A stretch of DNA of 31,836 bases from Chlamydiales bacterium (lineage in GTDB: Bacteria > Chlamydiota > Chlamydiia > Chlamydiales > JAACFD01). A program made the translations under genes and the position numbers. Under the pieces are notes generated by a model, which saw only the letters and a list, made by a program, of their open reading frames with translations, was not told the DNA's origin and ran no database searches. The DNA lies in the NCBI GenBank assembly GCA_009937555.1, contig JAACFD010000002.1, forward strand, positions 1 through 31,836. Direction: 5' to 3'. This document shows, in pieces, positions 23,610 through 31,702 of this stretch. The stretch's first letter is position 1. Each line of letters opens with the position of its first letter.

Positions 23610-24683
23610 TTAGACCCCTGCTAATTCTTGATCTTCATTTAAAGATATTATCTTATCTTCAGTACTGCCTGATACTAGTAGTTTTCTTAATTCATCAGAA
23701 CCAATCCATTGCTGGTTTGTATTAGAGGCATAACAAAAACCTTCAGGTAAAGGCTTACCCTCTTCTTTTAAATGCTGAGCAGCCTCCTGCTTATAGCTTG
23801 AGCTAAACACTTCAGGCACAATAGTGTAGTAATCTTTAAACTCTAGAGAGTGGCGCGCATCATCTGAGCAAATCATCAACTCGTGTAGTTTTTCTCCTTC
23901 CCTAATCCCACAAATATTGTAAGGAAGGTGAGGAGCAACTGCTTTTGCCAAATCTACAATTTTCATACTAGGTATTTTAGGAACAAAAATTTCTCCCCCT
24001 ACCATTCTTGAAAAAGAGTTAACCACAAAATCAACAGCTTGATTTAAAGTAATCCAAAAACGTGTCATTCTTTCATCTGTAACAGGTAGAGATTTTGCAC
24101 CATCTTTGATCATCTGTCTCCAAAAAGGTATGATAGAGCCTCTACTAGCTAAGACATTCCCATAGCGGACAACAGAAAATTTAGGATAGTTTCTTTCTCC
24201 TACATAAGCGTTACCTGCTACAAAGAGCTTATCGGAACACAGTTTTGTAGCTCCGTAAAGGTTAATAGGATTTACCGCTTTATCTGTGGATAGGGCTATT
24301 AAGTTTTTTACAGAACAGTCAATTGCAGCATCAATTACATTCATAGCGCCTAAAATATTAGTCTTCACAAACTCTGAAGGATCATACTCTGCAGCAGGAA
24401 CTTGCTTTAAAGCAGCTGCATGGACGACTAGATCTACACCATGTAAGGCTCTGTGTAGGCGTTCTTTATCTCGTACATCTCCTAAAAAATAACGTACTTT
24501 ACTACTGCCAAATACAGGGTCTTGTCTACGCATTTCCCATTGTTTCCATTCATCTCGGCTAAAAATGACTAAACGCTTAATGTTAAACCTTGTTAGTACA
24601 GAATAGGCAAACTTTTTTCCAAAGCTCCCAGTTCCTCCTGTAATAAGAATGGACTTGTTAGCAAAAAATTCTCTTAGATTCAT
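23610..24683 (-). CDS. pseB: UDP-GlcNAc 4,6-dehydratase (inverting), PseB-type
   Basis: This extended SDR enzyme normally converts UDP-GlcNAc to the 4-keto-6-deoxy-AltNAc sugar, the first step to pseudaminic acid. The 357 residues include the NAD site ILITGGTGSFGKKF (12-25), FSRDEWKQWEMR (41-52), the ALKQVPAAEYDP segment (91-102), the catalytic STDKAVNPINLYGATK with Asp134, Lys135, Tyr143 and Lys147, VRYGNVLASRGS and MTRFWITL. It is about 25 residues longer than typical PseB, at the C-terminus. No other pse gene is in the window. CapD-type enzymes are the main alternative, but length and motifs favour PseB. It lies immediately upstream of hemA on the same strand. Confidence 0.88.
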   Translation of the reverse strand: MNLREFFANKSILITGGTGSFGKKFAYSVLTRFNIKRLVIFSRDEWKQWEMRRQDPVFGSSKVRYFLGDVRDKERLHRALHGVDLVVHAAALKQVPAAEYDPSEFVKTNILGAMNVIDAAIDCSVKNLIALSTDKAVNPINLYGATKLCSDKLFVAGNAYVGERNYPKFSVVRYGNVLASRGSIIPFWRQMIKDGAKSLPVTDERMTRFWITLNQAVDFVVNSFSRMVGGEIFVPKIPSMKIVDLAKAVAPHLPYNICGIREGEKLHELMICSDDARHSLEFKDYYTIVPEVFSSSYKQEAAQHLKEEGKPLPEGFCYASNTNQQWIGSDELRKLLVSGSTEDKIISLNEDQELAGV

Positions 24684-25037
24684 AAGGCATTCGATTCCTT
24701 AAATTAATTGTAGGAACAAACTAGTCTTTCAATACTCAAGTTCAGCTAGCTACATAATTTCAATTTGAATAGTTAGTAGCCTTTTAAATTTAATTTTAAT
24801 TAAGTTCAATGGAATTTTGCTTCATAAGCCCAATACAGTCTTAAAACTAATGCAAATCTACTAACTTAATGAGCCCTATAATTAATCTCTTAGAGAAAGC
24901 ATTGAAAAAATTAGAAAGTTATGCGATCTTATTTAGTAGCGTTAATAAAGGCTACTTACCTAGTTGTCTAAATGTCAACTATCTAAGCAGTTTTTCTTAC
25001 CTTATTTTCCCTATGTCTTAAACCACGGAATCTAAAA
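24684..25037. promoter_or_regulatory. Intergenic region with two abutting hairpins before parE
   Basis: These 354 bases between divergent pseB and parE contain no supported gene. A TATAAT at 24877-24882 (poor -35) and a TTGAAA at 24902-24907 are possible promoter parts for parE. Hairpin A is AGTAGC (24935-24940) with GCTACT (24951-24956). Hairpin B is CTTA..TAGTTG (24955-24966) with CAACTA..TAAG (24976-24987). They share two bases and are followed by five T at 24991-24995, about 45 bases before the start codon. This resembles an attenuator or a small terminator. Confidence 0.35.
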
Positions 25038-26888
25038 ATGGCAAAGAAATACACTGAGAAATCTATCAAAACCCTTGATGCTCTCGCTCATATAAGGCTC
25101 CGCACTGGTATGTATATTGGTCGCTTGGGAGATGGTTCTCATCAAGATGATGGTATTTACATCTTGCTTAAAGAGGTTATTGATAACTCAATTGATGAAT
25201 TTATTATGGGGAACGGCTCGGAAGTTAAGGTTAATATAGATCAACAAACAGGTCTTGTACAGATTAGAGATTACGGACGTGGTATTCCTTTAGGTAAAGC
25301 CATTGATTGTGTAAGTAAAATTAATACAGGAGCTAAGTACGACGATGAGGTATTCCAGTTCTCAGTAGGGTTAAACGGGGTAGGAACTAAAGCGGTTAAC
25401 GCTCTTTCGTCACATTTTTTAGTCAGAAGTACCCGAGAAAATAAGTTTGTTGAGGCATCTTTTTCACAAGGTAAGTTATTAACAGAAAAAAAGGGAGCTT
25501 CAAAAGAGCCTTCAGGCACATATATTGAATTTATCCCTGATGTAGAAATATTCTCAAAATATAAATTTAAAGAAGAATATATCATCAAACGTATGTGGAA
25601 CTATGCTTACCTAAATACAGGGTTGAGCATTAAGTACAATGGTGAAGAGATTATTTCTGAAAATGGTCTTCTAGATTTAATTAACGCTGAAGTCAAAGAT
25701 GAGAAACTCTACGAACCTCTTCACTATAAAGAGAAGATGCTTGAATTCGCTTTTCTACATACACAAAGTTATGGCGAAAGCTACTTCTCTTTTGTAAACG
25801 GACAGTATACAGCAGATGGAGGGACACACCTCTCTGCATTTAAAGAAGGGATATTAAAAGGTATTAATGAGTTTGCAAAGAAGAACTACCAGGGAGTCGA
25901 TGTCATAGAAGGTATTGTAGGAACGGTACTAATTAAAGTAAAAGACCCTATATTTGAGTCTCAGACAAAGAACAAATTAGGAAACTCTGAAATACGTTCT
26001 GGCATAGTTCAGAGTGTAAAAACTGCAGTAGCAGATCTTCTTTATAAAAACCCTGATGTAGCCAAAAAAATCTTAGAGCGGATTGCTTTTAATGAAAAAA
26101 TTAGAAAGGAATTAGCTTCAGTTAAAAAAGAAGCTAAGGAAAAAGCAAAGAAGATATCCTTTAAGATACCTAAACTTCGAGACTCAAAGTACCATTTCAA
26201 TGAAAAGTCTAAGTTTAGCGAAAACACCATGATCTTTATTACAGAGGGAGACTCTGCTAGTGCCTCAATCGTCTCCTCAAGAGATCCTTTAACTCAAGCT
26301 GTCTTCTCTCTTAGGGGAAAACCTTTAAATGTCTTTGGCATGAAGATGGACCTTCTTTATAAGAATGAAGAAATGTTCAACTTAATGAACGCACTAAATT
26401 TAGAAGAGGACACTTCAAACTTGAGGTACAATAAAGTGATACTAGCAACAGATGCTGATGTTGATGGTATGCACATTCGTAACCTCCTTATCACTTTCTT
26501 TTTAACTTATTTTGAAGATATTGTGATTAATGGTCACCTATACATACTAGAGACCCCCTTATTTAAGGTTAGAAATAAAACCCAGACAATCTATTGTTTT
26601 TCCGAAGCAGAGCGAGATAAAGCAATTAAAACAGTTGGAAAAAAAGGCCTTGAAATCACTCGTTTTAAAGGTCTAGGGGAAATCTCCCCTAATGAATTCA
26701 AACAATTTATAGGAAAAGAAATGCGTTTAAATCCTGTTCGGGTTGACTCATTTTCTGACATCAAACCAACGCTTGAGTTTTATATGGGTAAAAACACTCC
26801 CAAACGAAAAGCATTTATTATGCAAAACTTAGTAGATGAGAATGAAAATCTAAAAGGTTTAACTGAACTAACAGAAGAACAAGTCTAG
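25038..26888 (+). CDS. parE: DNA topoisomerase IV-like subunit B (second GyrB)
   Basis: This type IIA topoisomerase ATPase subunit has 616 residues, the ParE rather than the roughly 800-residue GyrB length. The GHKL ATPase has EVIDNSIDEF (46-55), DYGRGIP, and GLNGVGTKAVNALS (about 109-122). The transducer has the QTKNKLGN lysine loop. The TOPRIM domain shows FITEGDSASAS (about 398-409), PLNVFG and the metal site DADVDGMHIR (about 471-480). It is followed 20 bp later by the A subunit. The pair corresponds to gyrB_2/gyrA_2 of C. trachomatis (CT661/CT660), which likewise lie beside hemA. GGA is the only Shine-Dalgarno-like element upstream, so initiation may be modest. Confidence 0.92.
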   Translation: MAKKYTEKSIKTLDALAHIRLRTGMYIGRLGDGSHQDDGIYILLKEVIDNSIDEFIMGNGSEVKVNIDQQTGLVQIRDYGRGIPLGKAIDCVSKINTGAKYDDEVFQFSVGLNGVGTKAVNALSSHFLVRSTRENKFVEASFSQGKLLTEKKGASKEPSGTYIEFIPDVEIFSKYKFKEEYIIKRMWNYAYLNTGLSIKYNGEEIISENGLLDLINAEVKDEKLYEPLHYKEKMLEFAFLHTQSYGESYFSFVNGQYTADGGTHLSAFKEGILKGINEFAKKNYQGVDVIEGIVGTVLIKVKDPIFESQTKNKLGNSEIRSGIVQSVKTAVADLLYKNPDVAKKILERIAFNEKIRKELASVKKEAKEKAKKISFKIPKLRDSKYHFNEKSKFSENTMIFITEGDSASASIVSSRDPLTQAVFSLRGKPLNVFGMKMDLLYKNEEMFNLMNALNLEEDTSNLRYNKVILATDADVDGMHIRNLLITFFLTYFEDIVINGHLYILETPLFKVRNKTQTIYCFSEAERDKAIKTVGKKGLEITRFKGLGEISPNEFKQFIGKEMRLNPVRVDSFSDIKPTLEFYMGKNTPKRKAFIMQNLVDENENLKGLTELTEEQV

Positions 26889-26908
26889 AACAATTAAGAG
26901 CCGTTTTT

Positions 26909-28816
26909 ATGGATGATTTAAAAGATTTAATGCAGCAAAACTACCTAGAGTATGCATCGTACGTAATCAAAGATAGAGCTATTCCTTCTGTTGAAGATGG
27001 TCTTAAGCCTGTCCAAAGACGTATTTTATATACTTTATTTAAGCTTGACGATGGTAAGTTACATAAGGTAGCTAATGCTGTCGGGCAAACTATGGCACTT
27101 CACCCTCATGGAGATGCTGCTATTTGTGATGCGCTAATAAATCTAGCTAATAAAAACTACCTCTTAGACAAACAAGGTAATTTTGGTAATATCTTCACAG
27201 GTGATTCAGCAGCAGCAGCAAGATATATTGAGACGCGTTTATCAACGCTAGCAAAAAATACGCTATTCAATAATGAAATCACTCAGTTTGTTCTCTCTTA
27301 TGACTCCAGAAGCAAAGAACCTATCCACCTACCCTCCAAGCTTCCGCTACTTCTTCTACAAGGTGCTGAAGGCATTGCGGTTGGAATGTCTACGAAAGTA
27401 TTACCACATAACTTTAATGACCTTTTAAAAGCTCAAATCGCTATTTTAGAAGGGAAACGCTTCAAATTAAACCCTGACTTCCCTACTGGTGGCATCATGG
27501 ATACTGGTGAATACGACAAAGGTAATGGAAAAGTTAGGCTACGCTGTAAACTTGATATTGTTGATGATAAGACGATCAAAATTTCAGAAATTTGCTTTGG
27601 TACCAATACAGAATCTTTAATTAAGTCTATTGAGGATGCTGCTAAAAAAGGAAAAGTAAAGATCTTATCTATTTCAGATTATACGACAGAGAATGTAAAT
27701 ATTGAAATTAAGCTCCCAAGAGGACAGTATGCAAAAGAAGTTATAGACTCTTTATTTGCCTTTACAGAGTGCGAGAGTTCTATTAGTGCTAATGCAATAG
27801 TTATTAGAGAAACACTGCCTTGGGAAACAAACGTCAATGATATCTTAGAGTATAATACAGAACTTCTAAAAAGTATTCTTAGACAAGAGCTTCAAATTGC
27901 ACATAACAAGCTAACTGAAAAGATCTTCAAAAAGACTTTAGAACAGCTTTTTATTGAAAAGAAGATGTATAAGAAAATCGAGACTATGAAAACTTATGAA
28001 GATGTGCATAAGGCTGTTGAAAATGAGTTAAAACCTTACCACAATAAGCTTTCAAGAGTGCCTACTTATGAAGATAGAGAGTACCTTCTTCATATACCTA
28101 TCAGAAGAATTTCAAAATTTGACGCTGATAAAAATCGCTCTGATATTAAACAAGCAGCAGACGAGATCAAGCAAATTGAGAAAAAACTCAAAAATATGAA
28201 AGCGTATACTATCAACTACATCAAAGGCCTACTAGAGCAGTATGGAAAGTTATTCCCTAGGAAGACAAAGGTGAAGACTTTTGAGCAAGTTGATCTACGG
28301 AAGGTTTCTACCACCAAGGTAAAGATTGGCTTTGATGCTAAAAGTGGCTTTATTGGTACAAAAGTTAAATCAGAAGTAAGTTTTGAGTGTACAAATTTTG
28401 ATAAGATCCTAGTTATCTACAAAGATGGCACTTATAAAGTTGTTAACCCTCCTGAAAAGCTCTATCTCGAGCAAGATAAAAAGAAAGTGGTATATGTAGG
28501 TATCGCTGACAAAAAAACTGTCATGTCTGTTGTTTATAGAGATAAAAAGACAGCTTATGCTCATGCTAAACGTTTTGTTGTTGAAAAGTTCATCCTCGAA
28601 AAGGAGTATGATTTCTTACCTAAAGATTCAAAACTAGAGCTCATCTCTCCCAAACCATCTACAACTGTTAAGGTCTACTTTAAGCCTAAGGCTAAGCAAA
28701 AAGTTAAAGAGGTAGACTTTGCACTAGATGATGTGGATATCAAAACAGTAAAAGCAAAAGGTGTCCGCATTGCTAATAAAGAAGTGCAGAAGGTTACACT
28801 TATCAAGAGAAAATGA
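26909..28816 (+). CDS. parC: DNA topoisomerase IV-like subunit A (second GyrA)
   Basis: This is the cleavage/religation subunit with the catalytic tyrosine Tyr106 in AAAARYIETRLS. The N-terminal winged-helix domain has VEDGLKPVQRRILYTLF (28-44) and HPHGDAAICDAL (65-76), where the usual quinolone-contact serine is Ala70 while the acidic Asp74 is kept. The tower and the coiled coil (about 300-465) follow. The C-terminal part after about residue 470 is short (about 165 residues, versus 250-300 for a full pinwheel), and no GyrA box is present, so it should decatenate/relax rather than supercoil. Total length is 635 residues. Its stop overlaps the recX start as ATGA, so the three genes form an operon. 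Confidence 0.92.
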   Translation: MDDLKDLMQQNYLEYASYVIKDRAIPSVEDGLKPVQRRILYTLFKLDDGKLHKVANAVGQTMALHPHGDAAICDALINLANKNYLLDKQGNFGNIFTGDSAAAARYIETRLSTLAKNTLFNNEITQFVLSYDSRSKEPIHLPSKLPLLLLQGAEGIAVGMSTKVLPHNFNDLLKAQIAILEGKRFKLNPDFPTGGIMDTGEYDKGNGKVRLRCKLDIVDDKTIKISEICFGTNTESLIKSIEDAAKKGKVKILSISDYTTENVNIEIKLPRGQYAKEVIDSLFAFTECESSISANAIVIRETLPWETNVNDILEYNTELLKSILRQELQIAHNKLTEKIFKKTLEQLFIEKKMYKKIETMKTYEDVHKAVENELKPYHNKLSRVPTYEDREYLLHIPIRRISKFDADKNRSDIKQAADEIKQIEKKLKNMKAYTINYIKGLLEQYGKLFPRKTKVKTFEQVDLRKVSTTKVKIGFDAKSGFIGTKVKSEVSFECTNFDKILVIYKDGTYKVVNPPEKLYLEQDKKKVVYVGIADKKTVMSVVYRDKKTAYAHAKRFVVEKFILEKEYDFLPKDSKLELISPKPSTTVKVYFKPKAKQKVKEVDFALDDVDIKTVKAKGVRIANKEVQKVTLIKRK

Positions 28817-29415
28817 CTGTAGAACTTAAGCAAAAAAAGCAAAATCGCTGCTATGAGCTTTGGATAGATAAAGACTACTTCTGCTCTTTTCACAAGGATA
28901 TATTCTCTAAACCTAGAGAGTTACTTCAGTATTTACCTGAGGAAATCCCTAATATTTTTCCTGAGTTAGAATTAGGGGCTTGCCGCTTGTTTGCATATAA
29001 ACGACTTGCTTACAAAGCTCTTAGCTCACACACTCTCAGGCGCATGCTCCAAGAACGTCTGGTGTCTAAGCAAACCCAAGACTCCCTGTTAAAGGAGTTA
29101 ACAGAAAAGTCTTACCTAGATGATGAGTACTTTATCCAAAACTACTTTGAATCGATGCAAGCAAAAGGCCTTGGCCCTCAAAAGGTCATAGCTAAATTGA
29201 GGCAAAAGGACTTTCCTCTTTCAGCTCTTTATGAAATCGCTTCTAACCTTTACCCAGTTAGTAAAGAAATTGAGGTCATTGAAAGCTTATTTAGTGAGAG
29301 CTTAAACACTGACAGGCTTGAAGAAAAGCAAGCAAGCTATAAACTACTTGAGCGTAAAGGTTTCACACATGGAGCCATTACTCACTGTCTTAATAGCCCT
29401 CTTAAAGCATCTTAA
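28813..29415 (+). CDS. recX: RecX-family regulatory protein
   Basis: RecX proteins are small helical proteins that bind RecA filaments and limit recombinase activity. The 200 residues contain a core typical of the family: ACRLFAYKRLAYKALSSHTL with a following LRRMLQERLVS (about 56-87), LTEKSYLDDEYFIQNYFESM (about 96-115), and GLGPQKVIAKLRQKDFP (about 118-134). The N-terminal 50 residues are less conserved. Translation starts inside the parC stop (ATGA), so it is coupled to topoisomerase IV, not to recA as in many bacteria. A second half of the three-helix repeats is visible around residues 135-195. The call rests on motif layout. Confidence 0.75.
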   Translation: MTVELKQKKQNRCYELWIDKDYFCSFHKDIFSKPRELLQYLPEEIPNIFPELELGACRLFAYKRLAYKALSSHTLRRMLQERLVSKQTQDSLLKELTEKSYLDDEYFIQNYFESMQAKGLGPQKVIAKLRQKDFPLSALYEIASNLYPVSKEIEVIESLFSESLNTDRLEEKQASYKLLERKGFTHGAITHCLNSPLKAS

Positions 29416-29437
29416 CCTGTTCATAATAAACGATTTT

Positions 29438-29466
29438 TTGACTTTCCTTCTTAGTTATGGTATAAT
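29438..29466 (+). promoter_or_regulatory. Near-consensus sigma70-type promoter
   Basis: TTGACT (29438-29443), a 17-base spacer and perfect TATAAT (29461-29466) form the strongest promoter match in the window. Transcription should start near 29473, leaving only about 17 untranslated bases with AGAGGAG (29476-29482) seven bases before ATG 29490. Confidence 0.8.
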
Positions 29467-29489
29467 GATAATAGAAGAGGAGTATTCCT

Positions 29490-29894
29490 ATGTCAGGAGA
29501 TTACACTGTTGGTAGCGGCTCCTTCGATTTTGAATTTGAAGGAAAAACCTACAACCGCACATTAAATGATGATCAGTATAGAGCTCTTATGCTGGCTGGT
29601 CAAGAGGCTGGCTTTAGCTTATCTAGTATTGATATGTCTCAAGGACAAGCTAGCCTACAAGATTTTCATGATGGTTTTGCAGGTCTAGATATTGAATTTT
29701 CCTACACAGCAAGTGCTGATTTAGAAGATATTCAGCTAGGTAAAGACTTTGATTTTGGTGGAAAAATAAGTGATTATGCAGCTGCTATAACTGATAAATT
29801 TGTTCAAAAGACATTTCTAGAACCTATCATGAAGTCTATTATCGAAGACTCAAAAGATTTCCAGAAAAAGCTCAAAGAACAAAAGCGCTACTAA
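29490..29894 (+). CDS. Uncharacterised 134-residue soluble protein under a strong promoter
   Basis: I do not recognise the family. There is no signal peptide or membrane segment. The N-terminal two-thirds is acidic and beta-prone with repeated F/G/D pairs (GSGSFDFEFEGKTYNRTL, LDIEFSYTASADLEDI, LGKDFDFGGKISDY); residues 92-134 are helical and end in a basic KKLKEQKRY tail. The promoter and ribosome site are the best matched in the window, so high expression is likely. Its place between recX and the small gene before rluD is not part of the Chlamydia trachomatis order as I recall it. A secreted or phase-specific product is possible but unsupported. Confidence 0.6.
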   Translation: MSGDYTVGSGSFDFEFEGKTYNRTLNDDQYRALMLAGQEAGFSLSSIDMSQGQASLQDFHDGFAGLDIEFSYTASADLEDIQLGKDFDFGGKISDYAAAITDKFVQKTFLEPIMKSIIEDSKDFQKKLKEQKRY

Positions 29895-30028
29895 CCTCCC
29901 TACAACCTCTTAAGAGATTTATAATAAAACCCTTAAAAATAAATTCTCAAGTCATAATAGAAAAATTCCTTTACTAAAGAGCTATTGAGTGCTAAGAATC
30001 AGAGTAAAAACTACGAGACTAAGCTACC

Positions 30029-30325
30029 ATGAAACATCCCCGTTTATTTTTAGGCTTTATGGCCGATAAAGCTTTTAATACGGCAATACAAGAGTTAAGT
30101 AACCCTATTTTAGCTGATATCTTTATCAATAACGATGACTATCTCCATAAAGTTCAGCATCAACAAGAAATTTTGATAGGGAAGTTTATCCCTCAAAAAT
30201 CTCAACTGCATCACCTCTATCTTCTTGAATCAAATATTCAGAGCATTGTAACATCTAAGCTTATTCCTCATTATGATTTTAAAAAAAACCCCGTAAGGTT
30301 ATTTCCCATACAAGATGAAAGATAG
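30029..30325 (+). CDS. Small conserved-position protein upstream of rluD
   Basis: The 98-residue soluble protein, mostly helix and short strands (GFMADKAFNTAIQELSNP, NDDYLHKVQHQQEILIGKFIP, LLESNIQSIVTSKLIPHYDF), has no known motif. It overlaps rluD by 11 bp, so the two are likely translated from one message. C. trachomatis has a small hypothetical gene (CT659, by memory) in the same gap between the second gyrA and rluD, which suggests orthology by position. Start ATG 30029 has only a weak GAG upstream; a TTTATAATAA at about 29918-29927 may be a promoter -10 element. Confidence 0.6.
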   Translation: MKHPRLFLGFMADKAFNTAIQELSNPILADIFINNDDYLHKVQHQQEILIGKFIPQKSQLHHLYLLESNIQSIVTSKLIPHYDFKKNPVRLFPIQDER

Positions 30326-31253
30326 TAATACCTACCAGTGCTTTACTGTTGAAGCACTACAAGAGCCACTAAGATTAGATAAGTTGCTCTCTACAAAATA
30401 TCCAGAACAGTCACGCTCATACTTCCAGAAGTTAATAGAAGATGAAAAAGTTTTACTCAATGGCAGCAAAACTAAAAAGCGTATCACACCTGCTGAAGGT
30501 GATTTAATTGAGGTACACTTTACTCTAAATAGAGAAGTTAATATTGAGCCCGAAGATATTCCCTTAGATATTATATATGAAGATGACTACCTATTAGCTA
30601 TTAACAAACCTCCTGGTTTAGTAGTACACCCTGCCCCTGGTAACTGGTCTCATACTTTTGTAAATGGATTGTTATACTACTTGAAGCGTCAAACCGATAG
30701 CGACAATGTGAGACCTGGAATTGTACATAGACTAGATAAAGATACTTCAGGCGTACTACTTGCTGCCAAAGATGAGAAAACACAGCAAAAGCTAACAGAG
30801 CTATTTAGTAATCGTGAAATAGAAAAGACCTACTTTGCTATTAGCTATAGCAATCCTGGAGTTTGTGTTGTTGATCAACCTATAGGCCGACACCCTCAAA
30901 GACGACAAGAAATGACTATTATCAATAGTAGTTCTTCAAGGCCTGCAAACACTGTTTGCTCAACCTTGTACCATAATGAATTGTACAGCCTAGTAAAGTT
31001 AAAACCGAAAACTGGAAGGACTCATCAACTAAGGGTACACCTTAGACATTTAAACTGCCCTATTGTAGGAGATTTAATTTACGGTCCTAAAAATAAGACA
31101 GATGCTCCTAGACAGCTCTTACATGCCCATAGCCTAAGTTTTATCCACCCTATCACTAAGCAAAGATTGATTATTGAGGCAAATATACACAAGGATCTAA
31201 TTGACTTCTTAAAACAGCAAAAGCTTGCTCAAGACTGGGAGCTCTTAGCATGA
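30315..31253 (+). CDS. rluD: 23S rRNA pseudouridine synthase RluD family
   Basis: The 312-residue protein has an N-terminal S4 RNA-binding domain (about 17-75; PLRLDKLLSTKYPEQSRSYF) and the RluA/RluD catalytic domain with PGIVHRLDKDTSGVLLAAK, where Asp141 is the nucleophile. A late KPKTGRTHQLRVHLRHLNCPIVGDLIYG block follows. RluD makes pseudouridines in helix 69 of 23S rRNA; RluC-type specificity cannot be excluded by eye. It starts within the preceding small gene and its stop overlaps dtd as ATGA. The homologue is CT658 in C. trachomatis, next to the topoisomerase genes, as here. Confidence 0.9.
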   Translation: MKDSNTYQCFTVEALQEPLRLDKLLSTKYPEQSRSYFQKLIEDEKVLLNGSKTKKRITPAEGDLIEVHFTLNREVNIEPEDIPLDIIYEDDYLLAINKPPGLVVHPAPGNWSHTFVNGLLYYLKRQTDSDNVRPGIVHRLDKDTSGVLLAAKDEKTQQKLTELFSNREIEKTYFAISYSNPGVCVVDQPIGRHPQRRQEMTIINSSSSRPANTVCSTLYHNELYSLVKLKPKTGRTHQLRVHLRHLNCPIVGDLIYGPKNKTDAPRQLLHAHSLSFIHPITKQRLIIEANIHKDLIDFLKQQKLAQDWELLA

Positions 31254-31702
31254 AGCTATTAATACAAAGGGTAAAAGAAGCTTCTGTAAAGGTAGATCAC
31301 CAGCTTGTTGGAGAAATAGAAACAGGTTTACTTGTATTTGTTGGTATTCATAAAAGTGATACAAGTGCTCTACTGCCCTATATGGTAAAAAAGCTTTTAG
31401 AGCTTCGTATCTTCCCAGATGAAGAAGATAAAATGAATTTAGATGTTCAAGGCATTAAAGGGAAATTACTGGTGGTTAGCCAATTTACCCTTTATGCAGA
31501 TTGCCAAAGCTCTGGAAGGCGTCCAGGATTTTCTAACTCCGCTCCTCCAGATATAGCAGAACCTTTAATTGAGGATTTTGTAAAACAATTAAGAGAAAAA
31601 CAGATTCAGGTAGCAACAGGAATTTTTGGTGCTAAAATGGAAGTATCACTAATTAATGATGGACCAGCTACTTTTATTATAGAGAAGACGAATCAACCTT
31701 AG
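31250..31702 (+). CDS. dtd: D-aminoacyl-tRNA deacylase
   Basis: The 150-residue Dtd hydrolyses D-aminoacyl-tRNAs (and Gly-tRNA-Ala), recycling mischarged tRNA. The family signature is complete: MKLLIQRVKEASVKVD at the N-terminus, LVVSQFTLYADCQSSGRRPGFSNSAPP (about 73-99) holding the SQFTLYAD active-site motif, and the C-terminal NDGPATFII carrying the cross-subunit Gly-Pro motif region. It overlaps the rluD stop by ATGA; GGGAG lies nine bases before the ATG. No clear terminator follows in the remaining 134 bases. Confidence 0.95.
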   Translation: MKLLIQRVKEASVKVDHQLVGEIETGLLVFVGIHKSDTSALLPYMVKKLLELRIFPDEEDKMNLDVQGIKGKLLVVSQFTLYADCQSSGRRPGFSNSAPPDIAEPLIEDFVKQLREKQIQVATGIFGAKMEVSLINDGPATFIIEKTNQP

